64,000 nucleotides of DNA, from positions 62,001 through 126,000 of the forward strand of contig NZ_RQFO01000011.1 of NCBI RefSeq assembly GCF_004770045.1, given 5' to 3'. A program made the translations under genes and the position numbers. The stretch is from Leptospira montravelensis. Its GTDB lineage: Bacteria > Spirochaetota > Leptospiria > Leptospirales > Leptospiraceae. The first letter of the stretch is position 1; each line of letters begins with the position of its first letter. Positions 55,279-64,000 of the stretch are shown here, in pieces. The notes under the pieces were generated by a model. It did not search any database. It saw only the letters and a list, made by a program, of their open reading frames with translations, and was not told where the DNA came from.

Positions 55279-57102
55279 ATGAGAATATCACCTCCGCACG
55301 ACCATTTTTTGCAACTAACAACGAAAGAAACGTTAGGAAGGTCTTCTGGGATCATCTTACAAAAAGAAGCTTTGTCTATAATGAAGACTGTGGAAGTGCA
55401 AAGTTCGCGCGAAAATATTGAGGCAGGTCATTTATTTCGTCCTACCGATCCCAATTTCGAAAAACTAAAAATGGATCATGAAACTGCAATGGATGCCATG
55501 TGGCAACTGATTGATTATGGTCTAACTACGCAACTTTTTGAAATAAAGTTCGATGCGGATGTGGGTGAGTTACGATTAGTTACTTTTCTTGTAGGTCTTC
55601 CGGGCGGAATGCCATTGGAAGAACCTTATAAATTACTAATAGCAAGATCTACTGATCACTTATTCCAATACATTCAAGCCAAACGAATCTTAACAGAAGA
55701 TACTTGGCGCCTTGTTTTAAACAAATTAGCTGATATTGATTATAATGAAGAAAGTGGTTCTGGTGATGAATTGGATCGTTTATTGGATCCAAAGCAATTC
55801 CCCTTGCAGCCGTCAGCTGAAATGTTGAAACGGTCCCGAGGACTAATCGTTGACGAGTTTGATGCAGATCCTAGAATCGTAGTCCTTCCTCATGTTGGAT
55901 TTTATACGGTTCCGGAAGTGGAAGCGGCAAACTTTTTACAAATTGCCAATGAGTATTTGGTAACCAAAGTGGAACCGTTGGCAAAGGCCTTTGACACTGA
56001 AATTCGTTTGGCATTTGATCGAATTCATTCGACGACACCAGTGACTAGTGTAAACGCAGAACCAAGTGAAATAGATCTAATTCGTTCTAAAATTGATACA
56101 TTGTATGAATTTAAAGAAATTCTGAAAGAAAATGGATTTTATCCGTTAATTCATAACCTAAGAAAAGTAGCCGAGATGGCTGCCAAGTATGCGGAAGTGG
56201 AAAAAAAACGGGAAGTAGACCGGCTCCTAAAAGTTTATATGAAAATGTTGGATAGCCAGTTCGACTTTGATTCTAGACTCCTTCGTATCAATTTGGAAAA
56301 AGATAACGAACACGATACAATCATTGTTGATTTACTCCGAAAAAATCCGAAAGTGCTTTCTGCCGAATGGTTTGATCAAGATGCAAAAATTGCCATCTTT
56401 GTGAATAACAATGAAAATAACATCAAAGACATTAACCATTTAATTTTCCAAAATTATAGGTTCACAACAGAACATATTTTATATTTGAAAGCCATCATTG
56501 AATTGAATGAAAAAGAACTAAAACCTTTGTTCAAAGATGATGAATTTGTAAAAACCTATGGTAAAAATTTACAATCAGTGTATTTTAAATACATACCTTG
56601 GTTTTATAAACTTTTTTATTTTTTAGGTGTGACTCCCATTGTAAACTCTGGGTATGCGAAAGCGAAATCAATTCTTACTTATGCGCAGATGGACCGTCAG
56701 TTTTTGTATCAGAAACGCAGGGAAAATTTTTATAAGAAGAAACTAAGGGAAAGGGAAGAACGTTTAGAAAAAGAAAAAAAACAACAACTCAAACGGGCAT
56801 TAGTTTCTGCTTTGAGTGATGCGTATTTTCAGAAAAATTGTTTGCCATCAGTGGATTGGTTAGGTTCAAATTATCCAGCGTTTTCAGCTGAGACCTTAGA
56901 GAAAATGATCCCCGATTTTGCATTTTTATCCACAACAGGGAAAACAGTTAAACCAAATTCCGTAATTTTATTTCCTAATTCTCCTGAATTTGACTCGCTT
57001 AACAAACGTTTAAAGGAGTTGTTTAATCAGTGGACAAGGGGAGAAATTGATCCTCCCGTAGAAGACCCTGAATTATTGGTTCAAATTCGTGGATTGATTT
57101 AA
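55279..57102 (+). CDS. Large hypothetical spirochete protein
   Basis: 607 residues (ATG 55381 is an alternative start, removing 34 residues). No signal peptide. Mostly helical; middle region VEKKREVDRLLKVYMKML, a hydrophobic YIPWFYKLFYFLG patch near residue 440, then a charged coiled coil REERLEKEKKQQ and a terminal globular part. The end resembles the partial protein at 1-948, including patch, coil and a tail containing a PNSVILF-like strand. Family not recognised; cytoplasmic role presumed. Confidence 0.75.
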   Translation: MRISPPHDHFLQLTTKETLGRSSGIILQKEALSIMKTVEVQSSRENIEAGHLFRPTDPNFEKLKMDHETAMDAMWQLIDYGLTTQLFEIKFDADVGELRLVTFLVGLPGGMPLEEPYKLLIARSTDHLFQYIQAKRILTEDTWRLVLNKLADIDYNEESGSGDELDRLLDPKQFPLQPSAEMLKRSRGLIVDEFDADPRIVVLPHVGFYTVPEVEAANFLQIANEYLVTKVEPLAKAFDTEIRLAFDRIHSTTPVTSVNAEPSEIDLIRSKIDTLYEFKEILKENGFYPLIHNLRKVAEMAAKYAEVEKKREVDRLLKVYMKMLDSQFDFDSRLLRINLEKDNEHDTIIVDLLRKNPKVLSAEWFDQDAKIAIFVNNNENNIKDINHLIFQNYRFTTEHILYLKAIIELNEKELKPLFKDDEFVKTYGKNLQSVYFKYIPWFYKLFYFLGVTPIVNSGYAKAKSILTYAQMDRQFLYQKRRENFYKKKLREREERLEKEKKQQLKRALVSALSDAYFQKNCLPSVDWLGSNYPAFSAETLEKMIPDFAFLSTTGKTVKPNSVILFPNSPEFDSLNKRLKELFNQWTRGEIDPPVEDPELLVQIRGLI

Positions 57103-57104
57103 AA

Positions 57105-58064
57105 TCAATACCAACGTTTGATCCTAAAGTAAAGTAACATCAAAATCCCTAAAAATCCCATAGCTCCCAGTGCGGTAATAAAACCATATTCCCATTCTAA
57201 GGTTGGGATATGGCGAAAGTTCATTCCATAAATTCCTGCAACGAGTGACATGGGTAACATGATCGCAGTCATAATGGTAAGTATTTTCATGATTTCATTT
57301 GTTTTTCGAGTGGAGATAGCAATGTGAGCCTCAAGAGCGGAGGAAATTGATTCAATATTGCTATCAACTAATTCTAAAATACGAAGCGAATGGTCACGTA
57401 CATCTCGAAAGAAGGCATCAGCTTCATCACTAAAAAAACTGTTTTTGATTTTTTCTAAGTCTTCTAATACTTCTTTGTTTTGTAACATCCCTTTTTTAAT
57501 GGAAAGTAGGCTTGCTCTCAAACTATAAACGTTACTGATATCCAAAGATTTTGCATTCCCAAAAATCTGTTCTTCAAAATGTTCAATTCTTTCTTCAATT
57601 TTTTGTGTGATGGCCAGTGTATGATCTGTTTCAATGTCTAGAATTTTATGAACAATAAACTCATAACCGCGAGAGAGAATTTTATTGTTAACCTTCCACT
57701 GGTCAATGATATCGCCGATGCTATCACGATAATCCAATGTTAAAGAAATGATTTGGTTTGGAGTTAGGATGAAGTTAAAGTTTTTTTGAGTGAGTTGGTT
57801 CCTTTCAAAATGAAAACCACGGAATACAAAAAAAATATAGTTTGGAAAAATTTCTAATTTAATCCGACTATTGGGGTTTAGAATGTCTTCAATAGTTAAT
57901 TGGTGGATATCATGTTTTTGGAAAAGGAACATGAGTTTTTCTTCATTCTCCGCCGTGATATGTATCCAATGTTTCGGATGTCTATGTGAAAGCGGGAGAG
58001 GTCTATCGAGAAGCACTTCATCTTTACTGGAGGGAGTTAAAATGTAATTAAAGAGAGCTGGCAT
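57105..58064 (-). CDS. corA: CorA-family magnesium/cobalt transporter
   Basis: 319 residues. Cytoplasmic alpha/beta domain followed by a long helix (EERIEHFEEQIF...) and two C-terminal transmembrane helices; the selectivity motif YGMNF is intact, followed by a short loop with PTLEWEYG. Pentameric channel for Mg2+ or Co2+. No signal peptide, as expected for this topology. Start directly behind the M61 peptidase gene end (0-1 bp), but strand order makes it the downstream gene of a pair. Confidence 0.95.
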   Translation of the reverse strand: MPALFNYILTPSSKDEVLLDRPLPLSHRHPKHWIHITAENEEKLMFLFQKHDIHQLTIEDILNPNSRIKLEIFPNYIFFVFRGFHFERNQLTQKNFNFILTPNQIISLTLDYRDSIGDIIDQWKVNNKILSRGYEFIVHKILDIETDHTLAITQKIEERIEHFEEQIFGNAKSLDISNVYSLRASLLSIKKGMLQNKEVLEDLEKIKNSFFSDEADAFFRDVRDHSLRILELVDSNIESISSALEAHIAISTRKTNEIMKILTIMTAIMLPMSLVAGIYGMNFRHIPTLEWEYGFITALGAMGFLGILMLLYFRIKRWY

Positions 58065-59843
58065 TTATACAATATTCCTTAAGAAAAATTCTCTGAGTTC
58101 TTTTCTGTCTTCTGTGCAGTCTTCTGCGATCACAAATTTTTTTGTTTTATAAAACCCTGAAGCAGTGATCATCGATTCCTTGATTTTCCCGGCACGGGAA
58201 AGGATAAGATGGAATTTTTCGCCGGGCCTCAAGTTTTTTTCCAATTTTTGTAAGGTGTTTACGGTTGCTCGTTTCCCGTTGATGGCAAGGATTTCGTCAT
58301 CTAACATCAAATCAAAAGAGTCCATATCTGATTTGTGAAGGAGTTTTTGGATATAAAGGTTCCCGTTTTTTTCTTTTGTTTTGAAACCTGTTTCTCCCAC
58401 CATATCGGTTTGAATTCTTTGGATCCCAATGAAATCTAAATAATAGTCTATAGGAATTGGTTTCGGTGATTCTAAATATTCGTTGAACTCTGTTTTAAGA
58501 TCTACTCCCGTGACATCCTTGATAGTATCAAAGAACTCTTGTTTGGTGAATCCTCTTTTTTTTGTTTTAACAAAAACTTCGTTTAGTTTATGGAATACAT
58601 GGCGAATTGTTTTTCTTTCTTTGGATTCTTTTAGCAAAAACAAATTCATACATAATGCAATAACACCACCTTTGGTATAATAGGAAACCGTGATATTGTG
58701 ACTATTCCCATTTCGCTTATAGTACTTTGTCCATGCCGTAAAGGAAGACTCTTCAAGACTCATCCAAAAATCAGCCTCGTTGTCTTCCAAAGCAAATATA
58801 TCGGACTGGAGTTTAGATAAATATTCTTCTTTTGACAAAAAACCAGAATGATATAAAAAATAGGCATCATAAAAACTAGTAAAACCTTCTGCAATCCATA
58901 ACTCTCTTGTTAAGTTTGGTTTCTGATAATCAAAAGGCCCCAGTGCTATCGGGCGAATTCGTTTAATATTCCAAAGATGAAAGTATTCATGAGATAGAAG
59001 TTCTAGTAATTTTTTATATTCCTCTTCATCAGAAATAAGTTCTGGGTTAAAGTAATTGATACTTGATGCTTTATGTTCCAACCCACCATAAGCTGGTAAA
59101 CTAAGGTTCAATACAAACAAATAATAAGGATTTGGACTTTCCATCATCCATTCTATTTGAGTTTCTGTAATTCGTTTTAGATCGAGGGCTAACTTGGTTT
59201 TAAAATCAAAATTTACATCCCCTTCAATGAGTAATTCATGTTTGGTGGTGCCTGCCGTAAAAAAAACAGAATTTTGTTTACTCAAGTGAAATGGGGAATC
59301 GAATAGTTCATCAAAATTTTCTGCGACAAAAAGATGGGAATCGTTTTCGCTGCGAGTTAAACTGGAATACACAAAAGGGAACTGGTTAGAAACCTGGAAT
59401 TGTATAGTAGAAGAATGTTCCAGTTTACCTTCGGGATACAAAAAAAGTGCAGGTGGGTTGATAAATCCAAACTCTGTTTCTAGATAATTGGTCCTAACAG
59501 TAAAGTCTTCGAAAGCGTAGATGATATAGGAAATTTCAATTTCACCTGGAAGGTTTTTAAGTTTCCAACGGTGTAGATCCACCATTTCCCAAAAAACGGG
59601 TTCATTCGTTTTAGAGTTCTTAACTTCGAACTTGTGCAGGTGGGTTGCGTAGTCTCGGATCATGTAAGAACCTGGAGTCCAACAAGGTAAACAGAAAGTC
59701 ATTTCAGGTTCTTGTGTTTTGACGCGGAGCCTAACTTGAAAGTAGTGTTTGAAGAGATCAAAAATGGAAACTTCAAAATCCAGTTGGAGCGGGTTAGACT
59801 GGTTTTCACTCTCTAAGGTTTTTTCCTCTTGTTCTTTTGCCAT
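58065..59843 (-). CDS. M61-family aminopeptidase with PDZ domain
   Basis: 592 residues, no signal peptide. Zinc motif HEYFH (H285, E286, H289) with the third ligand E319 in WIAEGFTS, preceded by the family block AYGGLEHKAS. The C-terminus carries a PDZ-like domain (GNLYIQKLLHKSDMDSFDLMLDDEILAINGKRA). M61 peptidases remove glycine or other small N-terminal residues. Stop codon is adjacent to the corA start, suggesting cotranscription. The region upstream holds the candidate structured RNA on the opposite strand. Confidence 0.93.
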   Translation of the reverse strand: MAKEQEEKTLESENQSNPLQLDFEVSIFDLFKHYFQVRLRVKTQEPEMTFCLPCWTPGSYMIRDYATHLHKFEVKNSKTNEPVFWEMVDLHRWKLKNLPGEIEISYIIYAFEDFTVRTNYLETEFGFINPPALFLYPEGKLEHSSTIQFQVSNQFPFVYSSLTRSENDSHLFVAENFDELFDSPFHLSKQNSVFFTAGTTKHELLIEGDVNFDFKTKLALDLKRITETQIEWMMESPNPYYLFVLNLSLPAYGGLEHKASSINYFNPELISDEEEYKKLLELLSHEYFHLWNIKRIRPIALGPFDYQKPNLTRELWIAEGFTSFYDAYFLYHSGFLSKEEYLSKLQSDIFALEDNEADFWMSLEESSFTAWTKYYKRNGNSHNITVSYYTKGGVIALCMNLFLLKESKERKTIRHVFHKLNEVFVKTKKRGFTKQEFFDTIKDVTGVDLKTEFNEYLESPKPIPIDYYLDFIGIQRIQTDMVGETGFKTKEKNGNLYIQKLLHKSDMDSFDLMLDDEILAINGKRATVNTLQKLEKNLRPGEKFHLILSRAGKIKESMITASGFYKTKKFVIAEDCTEDRKELREFFLRNIV

Positions 59844-59888
59844 TCTTACACTATCTTCTTTTATTTTTAGTTTTGATCAAATGTTTTC

Positions 59889-59917
59889 TTGACGTTATTT
59901 CTTTATAGTACTAGAAA
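59889..59917 (+). promoter_or_regulatory. Candidate promoter of the structured RNA
   Basis: TTGACG (59889-59894) and TAGAAA (59912-59917) at 17-bp spacing match five and four of six consensus bases. A transcript would begin near 59924 and run through the structured region. Single-site matches of this quality arise by chance, so this is tentative. Confidence 0.35.
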
Positions 59918-59937
59918 AGGCTTAGCTAAGGTATAAG

Positions 59938-60121
59938 CAAAGGAGGTGGTCTATTTGGATAGTAGTTGTTACAACAAAAGATTTTTGACTCGCGAGGTGG
60001 CTGGGCAATAACGCCTCAAGCTTTGTTGCAAAACCGACCAGACACAGTCTTTCCAAGTTCCAAACGGGTGGTCTCCTTTGGGCGAATGCAGTCGCTTGGA
60101 AAGATTCCTTCTTTTCTTTTT
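59938..60121 (+). ncRNA. Candidate structured RNA, no known family recognised
   Basis: This 331-bp gap (59844-60174) holds no ORF but has unusually high GC and several long-range pairings: CAAAGGAG with CTCCTTTG (59938-59945/60073-60080, 8 bp), CAACAAA(A)G with CTTTGTTG (59972-59980/60021-60028), and a perfect 10-bp stem TCTTTCCAAG/CTTGGAAAGA (60048-60057/60095-60104) enclosing CCAAA/TTTGG and GCGA/TCGC hairpins. The outer stem and the 10-bp stem cannot nest, giving a pseudoknot or two alternative states. A T-rich stretch follows at 60105-60121. The 8-mer GGTGGTCT occurs twice (59945, 60067). It matches no tRNA, SRP, RNase P, tmRNA or common riboswitch signature I know. Confidence 0.4.
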
Positions 60122-60174
60122 CGATTCTAAAATTCTTAAACAGTCAGTTTTTATGTATTTGGTCCCTAAAGCAC

Positions 60175-62235
60175 CTATAAATTGAATTTTAGTAATACTT
60201 CTGATAATTTTGAACTAATTCCTGTCATGCGAAGAGAATTGGCAGACATGGTTTCCGATTGTTCCGATAAAATTTGTGACCCATTGGATATATTGATGGT
60301 CATATTAGATAATTCATAAGTGGCTCTTTTTTGTTCTTCAGTTGATTGTTGGATGGATTCAACAAGAGAAGTGATTTCTTCGATTTCCGTATATATTTGA
60401 TCTGTTTTTGTTTTTTGATCTTGAATGAGGGGAACAATGTCTTTGGCCTTTTCAAAGATTACAGATACCTCTTTAATTATTTCGCGAAGTAAATCGATGA
60501 GTTTTGTGACTTGGTTGCTTCCATTTTGGATGGAGTCTAATGCTTCTGCTGACAAAGTATTGATTTGCGATACAGACTCTGCTGCTTGCGAAGCTAATTT
60601 AGAAATTTCTTCTGCTACGACGGCAAACCCACGACCGGACTCACCAGCCCTTGCTGCTTCGATTGCAGCGTTTAACGCTAGTAAACTTGTCTTTTCGGAA
60701 ATATTGGAAATGACATCAGAAAATTCAGTAATGGCCAAAGACTTTTCTTCGATTTCTTCAATGGCCTGAGAAGTTAGACCTGCCATAGTCCGTCCTTCCT
60801 CAGCTTTTTTGTTGGCACCAACTGCAATCTCACCAAATGATTCCACTTCTTTTGTGATTTTTTGGACAAGAGCCTGGATCGCGTGGAGTGAATTGTTAAT
60901 GGATTTGGAATTATTAACCGCATGTTGTACATTGGAATTGATTGTTTCGGAGGAGGCATTAAGTTCTTCAACTGTGGCACTGGCTTCTTCAGAAGAGGCA
61001 GCCTGGCTTTGAGCTAAATCAGAAAGTTCAATGATTGTGTTTTCCATAAATTTGGAAGTATCAGTAAGGTCTGAACCAGATGTTTGTGCCACACTTAAAA
61101 TATGCCTGATGTTTGTCACCATACCCACCACAGCTTCTACTAAATGGCCTATTTCATCTTTTTTTTCATCGACTATTGCTTTCGATAGATTCCCGTTAGC
61201 TGCATCTTTAGTAAATCCAATCAATGTTTGTAGTCTTTTATCCACTAAATTACGAAAGATTGCCATATTTGCAAGAGTAGAAAAAAGAATTCCAGTGGCA
61301 CCAAGGCCTAAAGCAATCCAAAAAATAAATTGGATTTCGTTTGTGATTCGAACTTGCGGATAAGATACTCGGAGGGTCCAGGGAGCTGTGTTTTCTATGA
61401 GTTGTATGGGTAAACTTACATGGAAATATTCGGAATCGGAATAACTTTGTTTTTCCTTAGAAGACATCGCTAAATTAATATATGTATCTTCTTCATCCTT
61501 CCATTGTACATCCTTTTTGTCTGGATGGATTCCATTAAATAAAACATAACCATTACTGGCAACAAGTGTGATCTTTACTGCCCCATCTAATATTTTTAAA
61601 TTTTGAAGATAGGTTCGAATGGTTTCTAAGGAAAGATCAGCTCCCGCAATACCTAAAAAATTTTGATTTCTGATGACAGGATAAACAAGTGAAATCATAG
61701 TGATATCTTTTCCGTCCACTTTATAATCAAAGGGAGGAATCAGTTCTGGTTTTCTATTTTTTTTGGGGAGTTGGTAAAATTCGGATTCTGGAAGATCAAA
61801 CCCAACCACAGGTTCAATAATAATTTTGTTATTTGCTTTCACTGCATAAGGAATCAAACGACCGGAGTTATCATGAAATTTCGCATTGCGATAGTTAGAG
61901 TCTCTTCCATCAAAAGCATTTGGTTCAAAAACTACGTAAGTCCCAAGGATAGAGGCATTAGATGACGTCATTACTTTTAAAATTTTGAATACTCGTTCCC
62001 GATCTAAGATGTTTGTTTCTTCTAGAATTTGTTTTAGCAAATAAACTTCACCAAGTGGAGCTGATAAATAGTTTCCAACATCAAGTGAAATTTTGTCGGC
62101 AAGGTTGGAAATTTTTTCCAGTGCATCTTCTTTTGCATTTTTGTAAATAACATAAGAGATTAGTGTGAGGATTACTCCTAATGAAAAAAGTGTGATGATG
62201 GAAGAACCTAGTGCTAACTTCTGTTTGATGCTCAT
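60175..62235 (-). CDS. Methyl-accepting chemotaxis protein with dCACHE sensor
   Basis: 686 residues. Transmembrane helix near residues 10-32, periplasmic dCACHE-type domain (about 35-310; [21 protein letters not shown] and [19 protein letters not shown]), second transmembrane helix near 315-340, HAMP, then the signalling hairpin with [28 protein letters not shown]. dCACHE domains of this kind usually bind amino acids or other small ligands. Transcribed away from the structured locus. Confidence 0.95.
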   Translation of the reverse strand: MSIKQKLALGSSIITLFSLGVILTLISYVIYKNAKEDALEKISNLADKISLDVGNYLSAPLGEVYLLKQILEETNILDRERVFKILKVMTSSNASILGTYVVFEPNAFDGRDSNYRNAKFHDNSGRLIPYAVKANNKIIIEPVVGFDLPESEFYQLPKKNRKPELIPPFDYKVDGKDITMISLVYPVIRNQNFLGIAGADLSLETIRTYLQNLKILDGAVKITLVASNGYVLFNGIHPDKKDVQWKDEEDTYINLAMSSKEKQSYSDSEYFHVSLPIQLIENTAPWTLRVSYPQVRITNEIQFIFWIALGLGATGILFSTLANMAIFRNLVDKRLQTLIGFTKDAANGNLSKAIVDEKKDEIGHLVEAVVGMVTNIRHILSVAQTSGSDLTDTSKFMENTIIELSDLAQSQAASSEEASATVEELNASSETINSNVQHAVNNSKSINNSLHAIQALVQKITKEVESFGEIAVGANKKAEEGRTMAGLTSQAIEEIEEKSLAITEFSDVISNISEKTSLLALNAAIEAARAGESGRGFAVVAEEISKLASQAAESVSQINTLSAEALDSIQNGSNQVTKLIDLLREIIKEVSVIFEKAKDIVPLIQDQKTKTDQIYTEIEEITSLVESIQQSTEEQKRATYELSNMTINISNGSQILSEQSETMSANSLRMTGISSKLSEVLLKFNL

Positions 62236-62291
62236 TCTGTTGGATTTCTATTCCTAAGTGAATGTTACATTATGTAGAATAAGTTGTTTTC

Positions 62292-62648
62292 TCAACTCAT
62301 TTCTAATAGAGGTTCTAGTTTTTCTGGATAACTACTTACTCCTAAAAGATTTTTATCAGGATCAAAAAAATAAATAGTATAATCAGTTCTTCCTTGGATA
62401 TTGCTCTGTTTTAAAAATTGAGTCCATTTAGATTGATCGATTACTTGATAGGAAAAAACAAGGGCACGAGGGGACTTATTTTCTCCATCTTCTAACATAA
62501 CGATGATAGAACCAAACTGAATCCAAACAGAACGTAAAATCCCAGATTCATAATGGAATTCTTTTAATTTGTGGGAACCTGGAATTTTTAGGTAAAAATC
62601 TGCTAAATGGGAAGGATTGGGAGTTCCTATGGCAATATGGTGGATCAT
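62292..62648 (-). CDS. VOC (glyoxalase-like) family protein
   Basis: 118 residues. IHHIAIGTPNPSHLADFYLKIPG, the first strand with H in HHIAIGT, and YTIYFFDPDKNLLGVSSYP with the final strand (normally E at the metal site, here LLGVSS) give the vicinal-oxygen-chelate fold. One metal ligand looks absent, so it may be a binding rather than catalytic member. Starts 66 bp from the divergent lipoprotein gene. Confidence 0.8.
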   Translation of the reverse strand: MIHHIAIGTPNPSHLADFYLKIPGSHKLKEFHYESGILRSVWIQFGSIIVMLEDGENKSPRALVFSYQVIDQSKWTQFLKQSNIQGRTDYTIYFFDPDKNLLGVSSYPEKLEPLLEMS

Positions 62649-62713
62649 TTTTTTGTTTTCAAATCCCTTTCTAAAATAGAAGTTATCATGAAATCTATGT
62701 ATCGGAGTTTTTC

Positions 62714-62992
62714 ATGAAAAAATCCCTCATTTTGGCGCTCGCTCTCGGGCTTTTCTTGGCTAATTGTAAATCCAAAGTGTATACCCAAGAAGAGTGTGAG
62801 TCTGCTCTCGCTAGCACTTTTGTTCAAATTGAAGAAGAAGCTAAAAAGAACCCAGCGGCTGCACCAGTTCTCGCAGGATTACAACAAGGTAAACAAAAAA
62901 TGATCGATCAGTGTATGGAAGGAAAATTTGATCCTAACTGTTTGAAAAATGCTCCAGGTTTTGCTGGCATTATGGGTTGTGTAAAAAAATAA
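62714..62992 (+). CDS. Small cysteine-containing lipoprotein (Leptospira type)
   Basis: 92 residues. Lipobox FLANC at Cys18, then KSKVYTQEECESALASTFVQIEEEA, a helical body and CMEGKFDPNC, GCVKK at the end; five Cys in total. Looks like a small Leptospira outer-membrane lipoprotein family whose function is unknown. A good terminator follows. The ATG stands 8 bp from the end of the divergent start region. Confidence 0.85.
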   Translation: MKKSLILALALGLFLANCKSKVYTQEECESALASTFVQIEEEAKKNPAAAPVLAGLQQGKQKMIDQCMEGKFDPNCLKNAPGFAGIMGCVKK

Positions 62993-63006
62993 TAATTCTA
63001 CAGATC

Positions 63007-63309
63007 CTACCGGGGATTCGCATTCCCGGTTTTTGTTTCTTCTTCTAAACTTTCAAAACCACCAGGTTCTTTGTAACAACCGTGCGTCCGGTAAGGACCA
63101 TCTTCAAAAAATCGAATTAATTGTGCATACCGTTTCCCTTCGCGTAAACATTGTTTGCAGATAAAGGGACGAATGGCCCAGTCTTGGCATTCTTCTGGCC
63201 TAAAACTTGGGAACACTCGTAAAAGAGGTTTGGATAATTCCTCTGAAGGATTTGCCCCCATCGCAAAACCAAACAACAAAAAGGTTCCCAATAGCAAAGT
63301 TAGTTTCAT
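63007..63309 (-). CDS. Exported cysteine-containing hypothetical protein
   Basis: 100 residues with signal peptide MKLTLLLGTFLLFGFAMG-AN. The mature part has four Cys (EECQDWA, ICKQC, HGCYKEP), the ICKQC pair being a CxxC, plus FFEDGPYRTHGCY. No family recognised. Its 3' end overlaps the terminator of the convergent lipoprotein gene. Confidence 0.75.
   Translation of the reverse strand: MKLTLLLGTFLLFGFAMGANPSEELSKPLLRVFPSFRPEECQDWAIRPFICKQCLREGKRYAQLIRFFEDGPYRTHGCYKEPGGFESLEEETKTGNANPR
63009..63034 (+). terminator. Terminator after the small lipoprotein gene
   Basis: ACCGGG-GATTCGCATT-CCCGGT followed by T residues; the stem can extend to 8 bp with one G-U pair. It lies 16 bp after the lipoprotein stop and overlaps the 3' end of the convergent gene at 63007-63309, so it may serve both. 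Confidence 0.75.
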
Positions 63310-63353
63310 TCAATTAAACTATCGGGATTTCCTAGGTTTTTCAGGATGGGCTT

Positions 63354-64000
63354 GTGAGAGAAAATACAAGTACAGAATGGAAAGGGGTAACTCTCGTACT
63401 TATGGGAGCACTTTTATTTAGCGCAAAAGCTGTGATAGTTAAGTTGACTTACCGGTATGAAATTTCAGCCATCGGATCCCTTTTTTTTCGCATGGTCTTT
63501 GCCTTTCCTTTTTTAGTTTGGATTGCTTGGAAGGCTGAAAAAGAAGAGGGAAAAACGATACTTTCCAAAAAGGATGTGATCCAGGTGGTCTTTATGGGTG
63601 TCGTAGGATATTACTTAGCGAGCCTTTTTGATTTTTTAGGACTCAAGTACATCAGTGCCGGACTTGAAAGGATCATCCTTTTTATTTATCCCACTCTAGT
63701 CGTGATCTTATCATTTTTATTTTTGAAAAAGAAAATCCACCTGAGGGAAGTATTTTCTCTCGTGCTTACTTATACAGGTGTTTCTTTGGCCTATGGACAA
63801 GATGTTCAACTTGGTTCTGCCAAAGAAGTGAGCCTCGGGGCTTTTTTTATTTTACTTTCTGCTCTTACTTATGCTATTTATCTAATGGGTAGTGGCTCTA
63901 TCATTCCAAAGTTAGGTGCAAAAAAATACACAGCATGGGCTTTAATTACCTCTTCTTTTGCTGTATTTATCCATTATGCAATTTTTGGTAGTTACAAGGA
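63354..64000 (+). CDS. EamA/DMT-family transporter (3' end outside window)
   Basis: Starts at a GTG at 63354, with AGGA about 8 bp upstream; 215 residues are visible. Hydrophobic helices alternate in EamA style: VTLVLMGALLFSAKAVIVK, ISAIGSLFFRMVFAFPFLVW, YISAGLERIILFIYPTLVVILS, and a second repeat starting at SLGAFFILLSALTYAIYLMG. Drug/metabolite transporter superfamily; substrate unknown. Ends outside the window. Confidence 0.85.
   Translation, partial: MRENTSTEWKGVTLVLMGALLFSAKAVIVKLTYRYEISAIGSLFFRMVFAFPFLVWIAWKAEKEEGKTILSKKDVIQVVFMGVVGYYLASLFDFLGLKYISAGLERIILFIYPTLVVILSFLFLKKKIHLREVFSLVLTYTGVSLAYGQDVQLGSAKEVSLGAFFILLSALTYAIYLMGSGSIIPKLGAKKYTAWALITSSFAVFIHYAIFGSYK

Noticed and set aside
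55377..55382. TATAAT overlapping a possible ATG
   Set aside because: The -10 hexamer would place the start of RNA after the ATG and no -35 fits; taken as coincidence.
59938..60104. Known RNA families (tmRNA, RNase P, SRP RNA, cobalamin riboswitch) for the structured locus
   Set aside because: None of the conserved core sequences of these RNAs was found on either strand.

Overview
The window looks like chromosome of a spirochete of the genus Leptospira, probably one of the free-living (saprophytic) species. Evidence: low GC content, many small lipoproteins with a short Leptospira-like lipobox, Leptospira-type protein families (MBOAT plus SGNH partner, DUF1295 plus cyclopropane synthase, mitochondrial-type aconitase), and dense operons with frequent 1-23 bp overlaps. 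The genus is recognised from protein style, not from a marker gene; no rRNA or tRNA gene was found.

Layout. 1-3.8 kb: end of a hypothetical gene, pyruvate kinase, an Omp85-type barrel. 3.8-5.8 kb: a minus-strand operon for inorganic carbon (exported beta carbonic anhydrase, SbtA bicarbonate transporter, PII-like SbtB). 6.0-6.7 kb: pirin with an 18-bp palindrome at its start. 6.8-15.5 kb: a tightly coupled plus-strand operon of a chemoreceptor-like protein, an exported caspase-like protein, three tandem Ig/seven-motif propeller lipoproteins and a small protein with an HDxxH-x11-E motif. 15.5-22.8 kb: a minus-strand envelope cluster (MazG-like, SGNH, MBOAT, three glycosyltransferase-type proteins). 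22.8-30.4 kb: queA, a barrel-like protein with a FlgO-like lipoprotein, aconitase, a J-domain-like protein, a methyltransferase and PnuC. 30.5-34.2 kb: accessory stretch with an ArsR/SRPBCC/YdeI/DoxX operon (YdeI internally deleted), a Phd-VapC toxin-antitoxin pair, an Uma2 remnant and a GC-rich structured repeat. 34.2-39.8 kb: cutA, small envelope proteins, an orphan response regulator, epmA and a ZIP transporter. 40.0-42.0 kb: small lipoproteins and a decayed zone with a frameshifted lipoprotein gene and an SDR/TetR divergent pair joined by a deletion. 42-46 kb: dehydrogenases, DUF1295 and a cyclopropane-fatty-acid-synthase-like enzyme. 46-53 kb: DEAD-box helicase, hybrid histidine kinase, exported MsrB, nucleotidyltransferase, epmB divergent from efp. 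53-59.8 kb: mtnB, two SDRs, a large hypothetical, CorA, an M61 peptidase. 59.9-60.1 kb: a candidate structured RNA. 60.2-64 kb: a dCACHE chemoreceptor, a VOC protein, small secreted proteins and the start of an EamA transporter.

Functional links: EpmA, EpmB and EF-P in one window give a complete beta-lysylation route for EF-P. The carbonic anhydrase/SbtA/SbtB trio forms a bicarbonate uptake and sensing unit. The most unusual unit is the chemoreceptor-caspase-propeller lipoprotein operon. The most unusual non-coding element is the structured locus near 60 kb, which shares sequence blocks with the repeat near 34 kb. All functions are read from sequence motifs; no database search or folding program was run.
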